Below are positions 56,037-64,000 of a stretch of 64,000 nt of DNA, piece after piece. Origin of the DNA: Candidatus Krumholzibacteriota bacterium. GTDB lineage: Bacteria; Krumholzibacteriota; Krumholzibacteriia; JAJRXK01. Numbering within the stretch: the first letter of the stretch is position 1; each line of letters begins with the position of its first letter. The notes below the pieces were generated by a model that saw only the letters and a list, made by a program, of their open reading frames with translations, was not told where the DNA came from and ran no database searches. Location: contig JAJRXK010000058.1 of the NCBI GenBank assembly GCA_024276305.1, positions 1-64,000 on the forward strand, in the 5' to 3' direction. Position numbers and translations under genes: made by a program.

Positions 56037-56226
56037 GGCTCCACTCCTTTGCTCCGGGCCTCAGTCAAGCACTCGCCTGCAGCAACAGCAAGCCCAAAGC
56101 GCGGTTCCCGGCCCACAATGGCCCAGATGCACTAGGCGATGACTCGCCCGTAGCACTCCCCCGGCGATGCGGCTACACTCGCATCCAAGACTCGACGATC
56201 GCTCCCTGCCGCCGGTGAGTGTCCGA

Positions 56227-56712
56227 ATGAATTACGACATTCGAATCGAAGAAGGCATCGAGACTCGCTACGCCGCCGTCGCGGTGGAATGCTCTCCCGA
56301 GGACTTCTAAGTGCAGGTGGAGCAGGCCCTGACTCAGATCTGGGCGCTCATGGACGAGGCCGGCATCCCTCCCGCGGGCCCACCGATTTGCCTGGTGCCT
56401 CAGATCCAGACGGTGGAGGACGAAGTTCCACCGCCGTCTCCCTGGCAACTCGTCGCCGGATTTCCCATCGAGGACGAGGTCGCCGCAGAGGACCCGGTTC
56501 TGGTGGGGACCCTTCCGGGTGGCAAGACTCTGACCACGGTCCACGCTGGAGAGCTCCGCTCCCTTTCGACCGCCTATCTCGCCCTCCAGGTCTACATGCA
56601 GGCCAACGGACTCGAACCGAATGGTCCCCCCTGGGAGATCTACCTCACGGACCCGGTCTGGGAACCGGATCCGGACCAATGGCGCACCATCGTGCGGTGG
56701 GCCGTGAAATGA
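56227..56712 (+). pseudogene. GyrI-like effector-binding protein interrupted by in-frame TAA
   Basis: ATG 56227 has GGTGAG upstream and opens MNYDIRIEEGIETRYAAVAVECSPEDF, a typical start of GyrI/AraC effector-binding (SOUL-like) domains. Codon 28 is TAA (56308-56310). The same frame goes on directly with VQVEQALTQIWALMDEAGIPPAGPP and the rest of the domain to 56712. A one-base change (GAA or AAA to TAA) would explain it. Translation could restart at GTG 56311, giving 133 aa without the first strand. The stop overlaps the guaD start (ATGA), so coupling is likely. Family members bind small, often cationic, ligands. Confidence 0.75.
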
Positions 56713-57200
56713 CCACCGCTGGAGGCGACACCCGGCCCGAAGACTTCATGCGAGAGGCCATTGCCCTGGCCTGTGCGGGAGTGGATCAACACTTGGGAGG
56801 CCCCTTCGGAGCGGTGGTGGTGCGCGAAGGAGAGATCGTGGGCCGGGGTCAGAATCGAGTGACCAGCACCAACGACCCCACCGCCCACGCCGAAGTCCAG
56901 GCCATTCGCGATGCCTGTCGCCGGCTCGAGACCTTCCAACTCAGTGATTGCGATCTCTACACCAGCTGCGAGCCCTGTCCCATGTGCCTCTCGGCCATCT
57001 ACTGGGCCCGGCTGAAGGCCGTCTACTACGGATGCCACCGGGCCGACGCCGCGGCGGTGGGATTCGACGACGCCAAGATCTACGACGAAGTCGCCCGGGA
57101 CCTCGAGGATCGTGAACTTCCGCTGCATGCATTGATGCGAGAGGAGGCCCTCGAAGCGATGCGACAGTGGGAAGCGCAGACCGACCGCATCGACTACTGA
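56709..57200 (+). CDS. guaD: guanine deaminase
   Basis: Zinc-dependent deaminase of 163 aa converting guanine to xanthine. The pattern closely follows Bacillus GuaD: ALACAGVDQHLGGPFGAVVV, SNDPTAHAEVQAIRDAC-type segment with zinc His and catalytic Glu, YTSCEPCPMCLSAIYWAR with the two zinc Cys, and GFDDAKIYDE. The length and this GFDD region separate it from tRNA adenosine deaminase TadA. It begins with an ATGA overlap after the GyrI-like gene and converges with a glycosyltransferase gene. Confidence 0.9.
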   Translation: MTTAGGDTRPEDFMREAIALACAGVDQHLGGPFGAVVVREGEIVGRGQNRVTSTNDPTAHAEVQAIRDACRRLETFQLSDCDLYTSCEPCPMCLSAIYWARLKAVYYGCHRADAAAVGFDDAKIYDEVARDLEDRELPLHALMREEALEAMRQWEAQTDRIDY

Positions 57201-57958
57201 GCGTCGGCGGTGACCGCCGCCTCCCGGCGACGACTGCGCTGCCAGCTCCATCGGGCCAAGATGGACAGAATGGTCCAGCTCGCGAGGGCCGTGCCCCGCA
57301 GGGTCCCCGTGATCTTCGACTTGCCCACCCGAACTCGATAGTCGACCGGAACCTCCACGCATCGCAGCCCTGAAGATGCCGCTTTGAGCTGCATCTCCAC
57401 CGTCCACCCGAAGGCGGGGTCTTCCATCCCCAGCGACTCGAGACGGCCCCACCGCAGGGCTCGGAACGGACCCAGATCCGTGAAGCGAACTCCGGTGATC
57501 GCGGCGATGATCCGCGTCGCGAGCCAATTGCCCCACCGCGCCTGAGGCAGGAGAGCCCCTTTCTCGCGGCGTCCCAACACTCGTGATCCGATCACCAGGT
57601 CCGCCCGGTCTTCGAGGAGTGGCGCGATGACTTCGGGAAGCTGGGATGGGTCGTCGCTGTAGTCCGCATCGAGAAAGACCACCAGATCCTCGTCCCGTGC
57701 GCCGAGGCGCCGCACTTCCGCCAGCGCCGTCAGACAGGCAATGCCGTAGCCGCGGCGGAGCTGCTCGACCACCACTGCACCTGCCTCCCGCGCCACCTCC
57801 GCACTGCGGTCTCGACTCCCGTTGTCGCACACCACCACTCGGCAACCCAGATCGGGCGGCAGGCTCTGCAGGACCAGAGGGAGCGACTCTTCTTCGTCGA
57901 GGGCGGGAATCACCACCCAGATCGTCGGTAGGGCCGACAATGGGGAATCCTCGATCAT
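57194..57958 (-). CDS. family 2 glycosyltransferase
   Basis: GT-A fold enzyme of 254 aa of the dolichol-phosphate-mannose-synthase-like group. IWVVIPALDEEESLPLVLQSL opens the nucleotide-sugar fold, CDNGSRDRSAEVA and VVFLDADYSDDPSQ (DxD) bind the sugar nucleotide and metal. The C-terminus (KSKITGTLRGTALASWTILSILARW) is amphipathic and probably touches the membrane. It starts with an ATGA overlap with the Crp-type regulator gene. The sugar donor and acceptor are unknown; a polyprenyl phosphate acceptor is common. Confidence 0.9.
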   Translation of the reverse strand: MIEDSPLSALPTIWVVIPALDEEESLPLVLQSLPPDLGCRVVVCDNGSRDRSAEVAREAGAVVVEQLRRGYGIACLTALAEVRRLGARDEDLVVFLDADYSDDPSQLPEVIAPLLEDRADLVIGSRVLGRREKGALLPQARWGNWLATRIIAAITGVRFTDLGPFRALRWGRLESLGMEDPAFGWTVEMQLKAASSGLRCVEVPVDYRVRVGKSKITGTLRGTALASWTILSILARWSWQRSRRREAAVTADAQ

Positions 57959-58662
57959 GACGAGTCCCCCGCCCGATCCCTCAATGCACCAAGGTCGGGA
58001 AGGGTGATCCAACGGTCGGTGGTGACGACCAAGCCCTCCCTCCGAAAGTCGGCCAGGGTCTTGGAGAGGGTCTCCCGCGTGGACACCACCAGACTCGCCA
58101 ATTCCTGGTGCGTGAGTCTCAGTCCCAATCGGATGCTCCCATCCTCTTGGTGCTCTCCATGGACCTCGGCCAAGGCCACCAGGATTCGAGCCAGGCGTTC
58201 GGCCACATCATCGAAGGCCAGGGCCTCGAGACGGTGCTTCGCTCCGAGCCAACGCCGACCGAGTTCGCGGGCGACTTCCAGGGCCAGAGATGGGTGGGCC
58301 AGCAGGGCCTCTTCGAAGTCCTGGCGGGCGATCCGACGGACCACGGACCTCTCCAGGGCCACGGCTGTAGAATCGCGAACCTGTCCCTCCTGCAGAGCCT
58401 CTTCCCCGAAGAACTCCCCCCGCTCGAGGATCGCCAGCGTGATCTCACGGCCTCGATCGTCGAAACGCGAGAGCTTCACCCGACCACTCTCCAGAATGTA
58501 GACCGCATCGCCCTGATCGTCGGCCGAAAAGAGGAGCTGCCGGGGTGCCAACGGCAACTCTCGGCCCTTCTCCCACAGTTCCGTACTGACTTCCACCGGA
58601 GCCGATTGGAGGAAGTGGATGCGCTTGAGAATCCAGGTCTTGTTCGACGAGAGTTCGCCCAC
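57955..58662 (-). CDS. Crp/Fnr family transcription regulator
   Basis: Regulator of about 235 aa from GTG 58662; the frame stays open to 58761, but that would cross the divergent gene's start. The cNMP-binding fold (about 25-130) includes LFSADDQGDAVYILESGRVKL and ERGEFFGEEAL. The C-terminal winged helix has LTHQELASLVVSTRETLSKTLADFRREG, the recognition helix pattern of the family. There are no N-terminal Fnr-type Cys residues. The gene shares an ATGA junction with the glycosyltransferase and is divergent from the next gene, which it may control. Confidence 0.9.
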   Translation of the reverse strand: MGELSSNKTWILKRIHFLQSAPVEVSTELWEKGRELPLAPRQLLFSADDQGDAVYILESGRVKLSRFDDRGREITLAILERGEFFGEEALQEGQVRDSTAVALERSVVRRIARQDFEEALLAHPSLALEVARELGRRWLGAKHRLEALAFDDVAERLARILVALAEVHGEHQEDGSIRLGLRLTHQELASLVVSTRETLSKTLADFRREGLVVTTDRWITLPDLGALRDRAGDSS

Positions 58663-58738
58663 CGGCTCGGATGCGCTAGAATGACTTCCCCCATCCACCG
58701 GCCGATCACAGGCGATCCACGGAGAAAACGGTAGGACG

Positions 58739-59434
58739 ATGTCGGAAGCGAGTTTGGGCATCTTCTTGAAAGTCCCTCGACCGGGTGAGGTGAAGACCAG
58801 GATCGCCGCGGAGCTCGGAGATCGAGCGGCGACTGAACTCTATACGGCCCTCCTCCGGGACACTGTGACTCTCGCATTGAAGGAGCCTTCGCGCCACCTC
58901 CACTTTTTCGTCAGCGGAGGTTCGATCGAATCCGCCCTCGGCCCGGGTTGGAACCCCTCTCCCGACCGCCACCACGCCCATCAGCAATGCGGCAGAGACC
59001 TCGGCCACCGGCTGGACCATGCATTCGTGGACGCCCATGCCCTGGACCCACGACCCTTGGTCATTCTCGGCAGCGACAGTCCGGATCTTCCGCACTCCCT
59101 CCTGTGCGAGGCCCTCGAAGCCCTCGACGCGGGCGCCGACGTCGTCCTCGGCCCCGTGGCTGATGGTGGGGTGTGGTGCATCGGATTGGGTCGTCCCGTA
59201 CCCCACTTCTTCTCGGATCTGCCCTGGAGCAGCCCCGGCACGGGACAGGCGCTGGTGGACCGCGCCCACGAGATGCGCTTGGAACTTGTCGAGACTGGTC
59301 CATGGTACGATTGTGATGAGGTCACGGACCTCGTGGATCTCTCACACCGCCTGCGCGAATGCGGCGACACGGCTCCCGCAACCCGTGCATGGCTCGCACA
59401 TCACCCTCGATTCCTTCGGTTGGAGAGCCCCTGA
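58739..59434 (+). CDS. DUF2064/TIGR04282 family glycosyltransferase-like protein
   Basis: Protein of 231 aa. LGIFLKVPRPGEVKTRIAAELG is the diagnostic nucleotide-binding N-terminus. VILGSDSPDLPHSLLCEAL and DVVLGPVADGGVWCIGL carry the expected GSDxPD and GPAxDGG motifs. Members are predicted GT-A type sugar-nucleotide enzymes; some sit in arsenosugar clusters, but no arsenic gene is present here. The stop overlaps the start of the next gene (TGATG). Confidence 0.92.
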   Translation: MSEASLGIFLKVPRPGEVKTRIAAELGDRAATELYTALLRDTVTLALKEPSRHLHFFVSGGSIESALGPGWNPSPDRHHAHQQCGRDLGHRLDHAFVDAHALDPRPLVILGSDSPDLPHSLLCEALEALDAGADVVLGPVADGGVWCIGLGRPVPHFFSDLPWSSPGTGQALVDRAHEMRLELVETGPWYDCDEVTDLVDLSHRLRECGDTAPATRAWLAHHPRFLRLESP

Positions 59435-60051
59435 TGACGCATCTGTTTCATTTCCGCCCTGGCCGTGCGTGTTGTTGGAGCGCGGTGCTATTTCTCCTCG
59501 CGTGGGCCCCCACGGCCAATGCGCAGTCCAGTTCCTATGCCACCCCCGACGAAATCCCCGGCCACTACACCGTCGGAATCTACGCCGACAATACCGGCAC
59601 CAGCCGTGAACTCGAACTTCCACCTGGCGAGCAGGTCTTCGACTGTTTCATCGGGATCACCGGCGATTCCACCAAGATCTTCTCGGCCTTGGTGTTCCGG
59701 CTCGAACTGCCGCTGGGCGCGACGCTGGACCGCCCCATCACTTGGGCCCCGGTACCGGGCTTGAAACAGATCGAGAGCGCTCTGGAGGGCGGAACCCAGA
59801 TCGAGTTCAACAAGGAGTGCATTCTGCAGACCACCGACCTTCCGGCCATCGTGGGCCGCATGCGCATCCGCATGTCCGCGGACCTCGATCGACTGGAAAT
59901 CACTCCTCTCCCGCACCGGAGTTTCGGACTCAGCGTCGAGCTCTGCGACGAATCCCGGGAGTGGCCCAAGCCCTACGCCGAAGCGCTTTCCCTCCAGGTC
60001 ACCCGCAAGCGCAGCTTCCTCCAGCGGCTCCGCTCCCTCTTCGGCGGCTGA
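59434..60051 (+). CDS. secreted protein of unknown function
   Basis: Protein of 205 aa with a signal peptide (CWSAVLFLLAWAPTANA). The mature part is all-beta-like and begins IPGHYTVGIYADNTGTSRELEL. I have an impression of similar short VGIYxDxxGT domains in secreted proteins of Eisenbacteria-type genomes, but cannot confirm it. The C-terminus is basic (RKRSFLQRLRSLFGG). It is coupled to the DUF2064 gene and 33 bases before the rhomboid gene. Confidence 0.7.
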   Translation: MTHLFHFRPGRACCWSAVLFLLAWAPTANAQSSSYATPDEIPGHYTVGIYADNTGTSRELELPPGEQVFDCFIGITGDSTKIFSALVFRLELPLGATLDRPITWAPVPGLKQIESALEGGTQIEFNKECILQTTDLPAIVGRMRIRMSADLDRLEITPLPHRSFGLSVELCDESREWPKPYAEALSLQVTRKRSFLQRLRSLFGG

Positions 60052-60084
60052 CCCCCGCCGCACCGGCGGCCACTTCGAGGTAGC

Positions 60085-60828
60085 ATGTTTCTCCCCCTCA
60101 AGGACTACAACCCGACGCAGCGACGACCCTGGGTCACTCAGGTCCTCATCGCTGCCAATGTCGGAGTTTGGATTCTGGAATTGAGTCAGGGCGCGGGACT
60201 CGGAGAGTTTCTGCACCAGTGGGGGGCCATCCCTCAGAAGATCCTGCACTCTCCCTTCCCATCCGCTGTGGACCTCACCTTGGTCAGCTCGCTCTTCCTC
60301 CACGGCGGATGGGCCCACATCTCCTTCAACATGCTCTTTCTCTGGATCTTCGGAAACAACGTCGAAGATTTCCTCGGACGCACCCGCTACCTGGTCTTCT
60401 ACCTGGGCAGCGGGGTCTTGGGATCCCTCCTCCACATCGTCCTCTCTCCGAATTCCACCATTCCCACCGTCGGTGCGAGTGGCGCGATCAGCGGCGCCCT
60501 CGGAGCCTACCTCGTGCTCTATCCGCAGGCTCGGGTGCGCTGTTTGCTCTTTCTCGGATTCTTCGTCCAGATCATCGATGTCCCCGCCATTCTCCTCATC
60601 TCCGTTTGGACCGTCCTGCAGTTCCTGGGTGGATTCGCGGGACTCTTCGCCGACACCAACCTGAGTGGGGTGGCCTACTGGGCTCATGTGGGAGGATTCC
60701 TGACGGGGTGGATCTGTCTCCGCTTCGTCTACCGGGACCGGCGTCAACACGACCTGTGGCGTTCGCGGTGGAGACAGTTGCCCGGAAGCCTGTCGGAAGT
60801 CGATGACTTCGATCCTTCCGACGAATGA
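60085..60828 (+). CDS. rhomboid family intramembrane serine protease
   Basis: Inner-membrane protease of 247 aa with six or seven helices. HGGWAHISFNMLFLWIFGNNVED contains the HxxxN region, GASGAISGALGAYLVLYP has the catalytic Ser (about residue 133), and AHVGGFLTGW has the catalytic His. The N-terminal MFLPLKDYNPTQRRPWVT is typical for bacterial rhomboids of this group. It cleaves helices of membrane proteins; its substrates are unknown. It is convergent with the flippase gene. Confidence 0.94.
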   Translation: MFLPLKDYNPTQRRPWVTQVLIAANVGVWILELSQGAGLGEFLHQWGAIPQKILHSPFPSAVDLTLVSSLFLHGGWAHISFNMLFLWIFGNNVEDFLGRTRYLVFYLGSGVLGSLLHIVLSPNSTIPTVGASGAISGALGAYLVLYPQARVRCLLFLGFFVQIIDVPAILLISVWTVLQFLGGFAGLFADTNLSGVAYWAHVGGFLTGWICLRFVYRDRRQHDLWRSRWRQLPGSLSEVDDFDPSDE

Positions 60829-60838
60829 ACTCCCAGAC

Positions 60839-62281
60839 CTAGGTTTCCACTCTCCGCTCGGCCGCCATCCGACGCAACGCCCGCAGATCCCCTGGCCGCA
60901 ACCCCCGGAGGATCACCAGGGGAACCGCCCACACCACCAAGATCGCTCCCCAGTGCAGAGAGGTCTGCACCGGAGAATAGCGCGTCGCCGCCCAGGCGAT
61001 GGCCAGTGCGCAGATCGGGGTGAGCACGCTGCCCCACACGGGAATCGCCAATCCGCGGCGCCGAAGGAAGAAGAGGTACAGTCCAGCCGCGACGGCATAG
61101 CTGGTGAGGGTGGCGAAGGCCGCTCCTTCTTTGCCCCAGATGCCGATCCACCACCAGTTCAATCCGAAATTGGTGAGCATCGACACCAACCCCACCCACA
61201 AGACGTCGCGCTCGGCCTCGACGACGATGAGCATCCGGGCCCCGAGGTGGGCCGCGCCCTGGAAGAGAATTCCCCAGCTCAATACCCGCAATACGAAGGC
61301 GGCCGGAACGAATTCCGGACCCGGAGTCACCCGCAGCGCGAAGGGCGCGACGATCCAGGTCACGAGGCCGACCACCGAACAGGCCACCAGCGTGAGTCGA
61401 GTGGACTCGGCCACGAGTTCCCTCATCTTGGCGGGGTCTTCGTCGCGGTGCCGGCGCAATGCAGGATAGACCGCGGTGGCCAAGATACGAGGCACGAGCA
61501 CCAACACATCGATGATCCTCACCGCGGCGGTGTAGAGGCCCACCTCCTCGGGAGTGGCCATCTTCCCGAGCATCAGAATGTCCATGCGGTGAAAGAGCAA
61601 GGACAGAACCGTTGCCCCGAAGAGCGGCGCGGCATTTCGGACCAAGTAGCCCATCTCGCTGCGATCGATGTGGCGCAGACTCAGATGGACGAAGCCGGTG
61701 CGGCGTGCGAAACGCAACATGAGAAGCCATCGCAGAACGAAACTGAGAGCGAAGCAGGCGGCATAGCCCAGCAGGCCAAGCCCTCCCAACAGGGCGGCAC
61801 TCCCACTGGCGAAGAGAAAGATCGCGGTCACCAAAAAGGTGCGGCTGATGAATTCCATGCGCTCGCGACCCTGGAAGACGGAGTCGACGACATCGCTGAG
61901 ATTCTCGAAGAAGACGGCGCTTCCCACGATCAAGGTGATCGCCAGAACTCCCGCGGGATAGTCGAGGGCGATGACCCACCCCACCATCGCGAAGTAGGCG
62001 AAGACCGCGAGGATGACCTTGATCAGGCTGGCGTTGGAGGCGACACGGTCCGCGCGTCCGGAGTCCGCGGCTACCTCTCGAGCCACGAGGAAGTCGAGTC
62101 CGGAAGCGGCCATGACCCGGGTCACTTCGACGATGGAGGTCCCGATGGCGTAAATCCCGAAGCCCGTCGTGCCCAGGGTCCGACCCGCGATGGCGGTGAG
62201 AGCGATGCTGAAGAACTTCGACGCTCCGTGGGCCACCGCCAGGAAGAGGCTGCTCTTGACGATGGTGCGACTGGTGCTCAT
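60839..62281 (-). CDS. polysaccharide/lipid-linked oligosaccharide flippase
   Basis: Integral membrane protein of 480 aa with about fourteen helices of the MATE/MOP superfamily (Wzx/MurJ-like, oligosaccharide flippase). The N-terminus (FLAVAHGASKFFSIALTAIAGRTLGTTGFGIYAIG) is the typical first helix pair with the GxxGFGxYA motif. It probably moves a lipid-linked glycan across the inner membrane. The nearby glycosyltransferases may supply it, though they are not in one operon. It is 40 bases downstream of the POTRA/barrel gene. Confidence 0.9.
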   Translation of the reverse strand: MSTSRTIVKSSLFLAVAHGASKFFSIALTAIAGRTLGTTGFGIYAIGTSIVEVTRVMAASGLDFLVAREVAADSGRADRVASNASLIKVILAVFAYFAMVGWVIALDYPAGVLAITLIVGSAVFFENLSDVVDSVFQGRERMEFISRTFLVTAIFLFASGSAALLGGLGLLGYAACFALSFVLRWLLMLRFARRTGFVHLSLRHIDRSEMGYLVRNAAPLFGATVLSLLFHRMDILMLGKMATPEEVGLYTAAVRIIDVLVLVPRILATAVYPALRRHRDEDPAKMRELVAESTRLTLVACSVVGLVTWIVAPFALRVTPGPEFVPAAFVLRVLSWGILFQGAAHLGARMLIVVEAERDVLWVGLVSMLTNFGLNWWWIGIWGKEGAAFATLTSYAVAAGLYLFFLRRRGLAIPVWGSVLTPICALAIAWAATRYSPVQTSLHWGAILVVWAVPLVILRGLRPGDLRALRRMAAERRVET

Positions 62282-62320
62282 CTCGACCCATCTTCCCGCG
62301 AGTCGGTTCGGCGACGAGGA

Positions 62321-63967
62321 TCAGAACACATGGCCGGTACCGATGCTCAGCACTGGGCTTCCCTGCTCCGATGGATACAGCAGGGGCCACGCGAGGTCCA
62401 CGCGGATCGGCACTTCATTGGCGGCGCGGTTGAAGCCCAGGCGCATCCCCACCCCGATCGCGCCTCGCAGATCTCCGCTGCTCAGATCGCGTTCCGACTC
62501 GAACCACGCCGTTCCCACGTCGCCAAAGGCCGCCAGTCCCGGAGTCACGAATCCCCACCACCCCGGTCGATGCACCCACCGCAACTCCATATTGCCTCGC
62601 AGGAGCCGGTCCCCGGTGAGTTCCCGGAATCGTGCGGCCCGCAGACCGGACTCGAGACCCAGGATGAAGACCCGGTGGCGCTCGAGTTCCGCCCCCATGG
62701 CTCCGAGCACCGAGGCCGCGGCCACCGTGCTGCTCCCCAGGGGACGGTAGATCGCGAGCTGGGCCTGCACTCGAGCGTCCGAGACATCGTCTCCCCGGAG
62801 CAGTCCCCCGGCGGAAATCTCCACCCGATCGAAACTTCCCCCTCCATGGCTGGCGAAGAACTGCTCGCTGGCCTTGAAGTAGAGTCCGCTCTCACTGCTC
62901 CAGAGCGCCCGCGTGGTCCAGCCCAGGCGCAGCTCGAAGTCCGAACCAATCGGGATGTCCTCCACTCTCCCCATCTCGAAGAGATAGCGGGTCTGCACGT
63001 ACTTGCGGGTTTGGCGCTCGAGGGAAAGCAGGGGCGTATGCCACCGTCGGTTCTCTTCGGGATCGAGAGGCAAGGACCCGGTCTCCCCGGTGGGGCCGCT
63101 GGGATCGAGGATCTCCAGGGTCCGCAGCGATTCGAATCGCTGATGCCGAAGCGCGAATCCGATGCCCCATCGCCACACTGCCTCCGCGTGGACTGCGAAA
63201 CGACTCTGCGCCAAGACCTCGAGCTCGGTGTAGTCGAGATGGGGTCGAAGATAGCGCCCCCGTGAAAGGTAGTAGCGGGGGGCGATGCCTCCGTGAAAAT
63301 AACGGCTGCTGAATTGGTGCCGATCGGTCAATTCGAAGAAGGGCCGAGCCAGGGACCAACCGAAGCTCTGTCCGTCGTCCGCACTCGCCCGAAAGAAATT
63401 GCCCCGCCATCGTCCGCCGAAGAGTTGGCGATCTCCGACCCCCACACTCCACGAAGCCCGGTCGAGGTCCTGGGACCGTCCGATGTCGAAGGACCGCGCC
63501 GAGCCCAGGAAGTTCCGCTCCCGGAGCCGGAAGGACCACAGTTTCTCGTCTTCGAATTTCTCGTAGCTGAAATCCACGGCCGTGGTCCAGAGCTCCCGGG
63601 TGAGGATCCGGATGTCGACGCTGTCTGCAGAGACAGGAATGGTCTGGACCTCGACGTCCGAGAAGAAACCCGTCTCTCGCAACTTCCGGGCGGATTCGTC
63701 GATTTGCTCCTGAGTGACCCGCTGACCTTCCTCGAAGACCAGCTCGCGCCGGATCACCGACTCGCGGGTGTCCACATGGAGGCGATCCACCCAAGCCAAG
63801 GGGAGCCACTTGAAGCGAGCCCGATCCGCGGCGGAGAAGATGGGCTGGCGATGGAGCTCCACCTGCCGCACCACCGGCATCTCCCCCGCATTGCCCGGCT
63901 CACCCCAACAGAGAGTCTGACACATCACTGCCACAACAACCCAATATTTCCGGGAAATGACTGTCAT
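62321..63967 (-). CDS. Omp85-family outer-membrane protein with one POTRA domain
   Basis: Protein of 548 aa with an N-terminal signal segment. Residues about 50-125 form one POTRA-like domain (VIRRELVFEEGQRVTQEQIDESARKLRETGFFSDVEVQ). The barrel follows, with ELRWVHRPGWWGFVTPGLAAFGDVGTAW and GVGMRLGFNRA near the C-terminus and a final Phe, as in surface antigen (D15) proteins. BamA has five POTRA repeats, so this is an accessory member, perhaps TamA- or FhaC-like. ATG 63967 lacks a clear ribosome site; its promoter is near or beyond the window end. Confidence 0.88.
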   Translation of the reverse strand: MTVISRKYWVVVAVMCQTLCWGEPGNAGEMPVVRQVELHRQPIFSAADRARFKWLPLAWVDRLHVDTRESVIRRELVFEEGQRVTQEQIDESARKLRETGFFSDVEVQTIPVSADSVDIRILTRELWTTAVDFSYEKFEDEKLWSFRLRERNFLGSARSFDIGRSQDLDRASWSVGVGDRQLFGGRWRGNFFRASADDGQSFGWSLARPFFELTDRHQFSSRYFHGGIAPRYYLSRGRYLRPHLDYTELEVLAQSRFAVHAEAVWRWGIGFALRHQRFESLRTLEILDPSGPTGETGSLPLDPEENRRWHTPLLSLERQTRKYVQTRYLFEMGRVEDIPIGSDFELRLGWTTRALWSSESGLYFKASEQFFASHGGGSFDRVEISAGGLLRGDDVSDARVQAQLAIYRPLGSSTVAAASVLGAMGAELERHRVFILGLESGLRAARFRELTGDRLLRGNMELRWVHRPGWWGFVTPGLAAFGDVGTAWFESERDLSSGDLRGAIGVGMRLGFNRAANEVPIRVDLAWPLLYPSEQGSPVLSIGTGHVF

Positions 63968-64000
63968 TTTGTCAGTAACCAGTCCCCGCCGGGAATCCCG

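Noticed and set aside
60803-63265. An 820-aa open frame on the plus strand
   Set aside because: It is antisense to the flippase and Omp85 genes, which have clear family motifs. Its His/Gln/Asp-rich composition is typical of a shadow frame.
1-64000. CRISPR arrays, tRNA and rRNA genes, prophage
   Set aside because: None was recognised by eye. Short tRNA genes could be missed without a structure search.

Overview
The window is GC-rich, densely packed Gram-negative DNA. Outer-membrane barrels, two Omp85-type proteins, lipoproteins with clear lipoboxes, multihaem c-type cytochromes and a YejM-like membrane protein all imply a double membrane. A secreted metalloprotease with a FlgD-like C-terminal tail, a giant propeller-type hybrid histidine kinase and TolB-propeller amidohydrolases are typical of environmental deltaproteobacterial, Eisenbacteria or FCB-related lineages. 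I cannot name the taxon from this sequence. No rRNA, tRNA or CRISPR array was seen.

Layout. 0-9.6 kb: RRM RNA-binding protein with a terminator, two secreted unknowns, a KtrAB-type potassium uptake pair downstream of a DUF190 gene and a crcB fluoride channel gene that carries an in-frame TAA, a methyltransferase, an S9 peptidase and a secreted unknown. 9.7-13.4 kb: a tight four-gene biosynthetic unit (acyl carrier protein, AMP-forming ligase, NAD-synthase-like amide ligase, PP-loop amidotransferase-like enzyme). 13.4-20.9 kb: YejM-like sulfatase-fold protein, a lipoprotein with a protein-kinase-like catalytic loop overlapping an Omp85-like barrel gene, and a secreted zinc metalloprotease. 21-31.3 kb: malic enzyme, Ogt, propeller-amidohydrolase and hybrid kinase.

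31.3-38.7 kb, the most interesting block: one minus-strand operon encodes a membrane cytochrome b-like protein, an iron-sulphur flavoprotein, a 20-haem and a 12-haem cytochrome, an outer-membrane barrel and, last, a GrdB/PrdB-family protein. That last gene is split by an in-frame UGA. The UGA sits in a U-x-x-C motif and is followed, 11 nt later, by a SECIS-like hairpin, so I read it as a selenoprotein. Together the operon looks like an electron conduit across the envelope linked to a selenium-dependent reductase-like protein.

39-45 kb: outer-membrane proteins and a zinc/manganese ABC uptake pair lacking a local ATPase gene, a histidine kinase, an esterase and an EVE protein. 45.5-52.2 kb: glutaryl-CoA dehydrogenase and a lipoprotein / HEAT-fused nucleotide-transporter-like / cyclic-nucleotide-binding trio. 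52.2-56.2 kb: an accessory patch of small or orphan genes and two degraded IS256-family remnants. 56.2-64 kb: a GyrI-like gene with an in-frame TAA, guanine deaminase, glycosyltransferases, a Crp/Fnr regulator, rhomboid protease, flippase and a POTRA/Omp85 protein.
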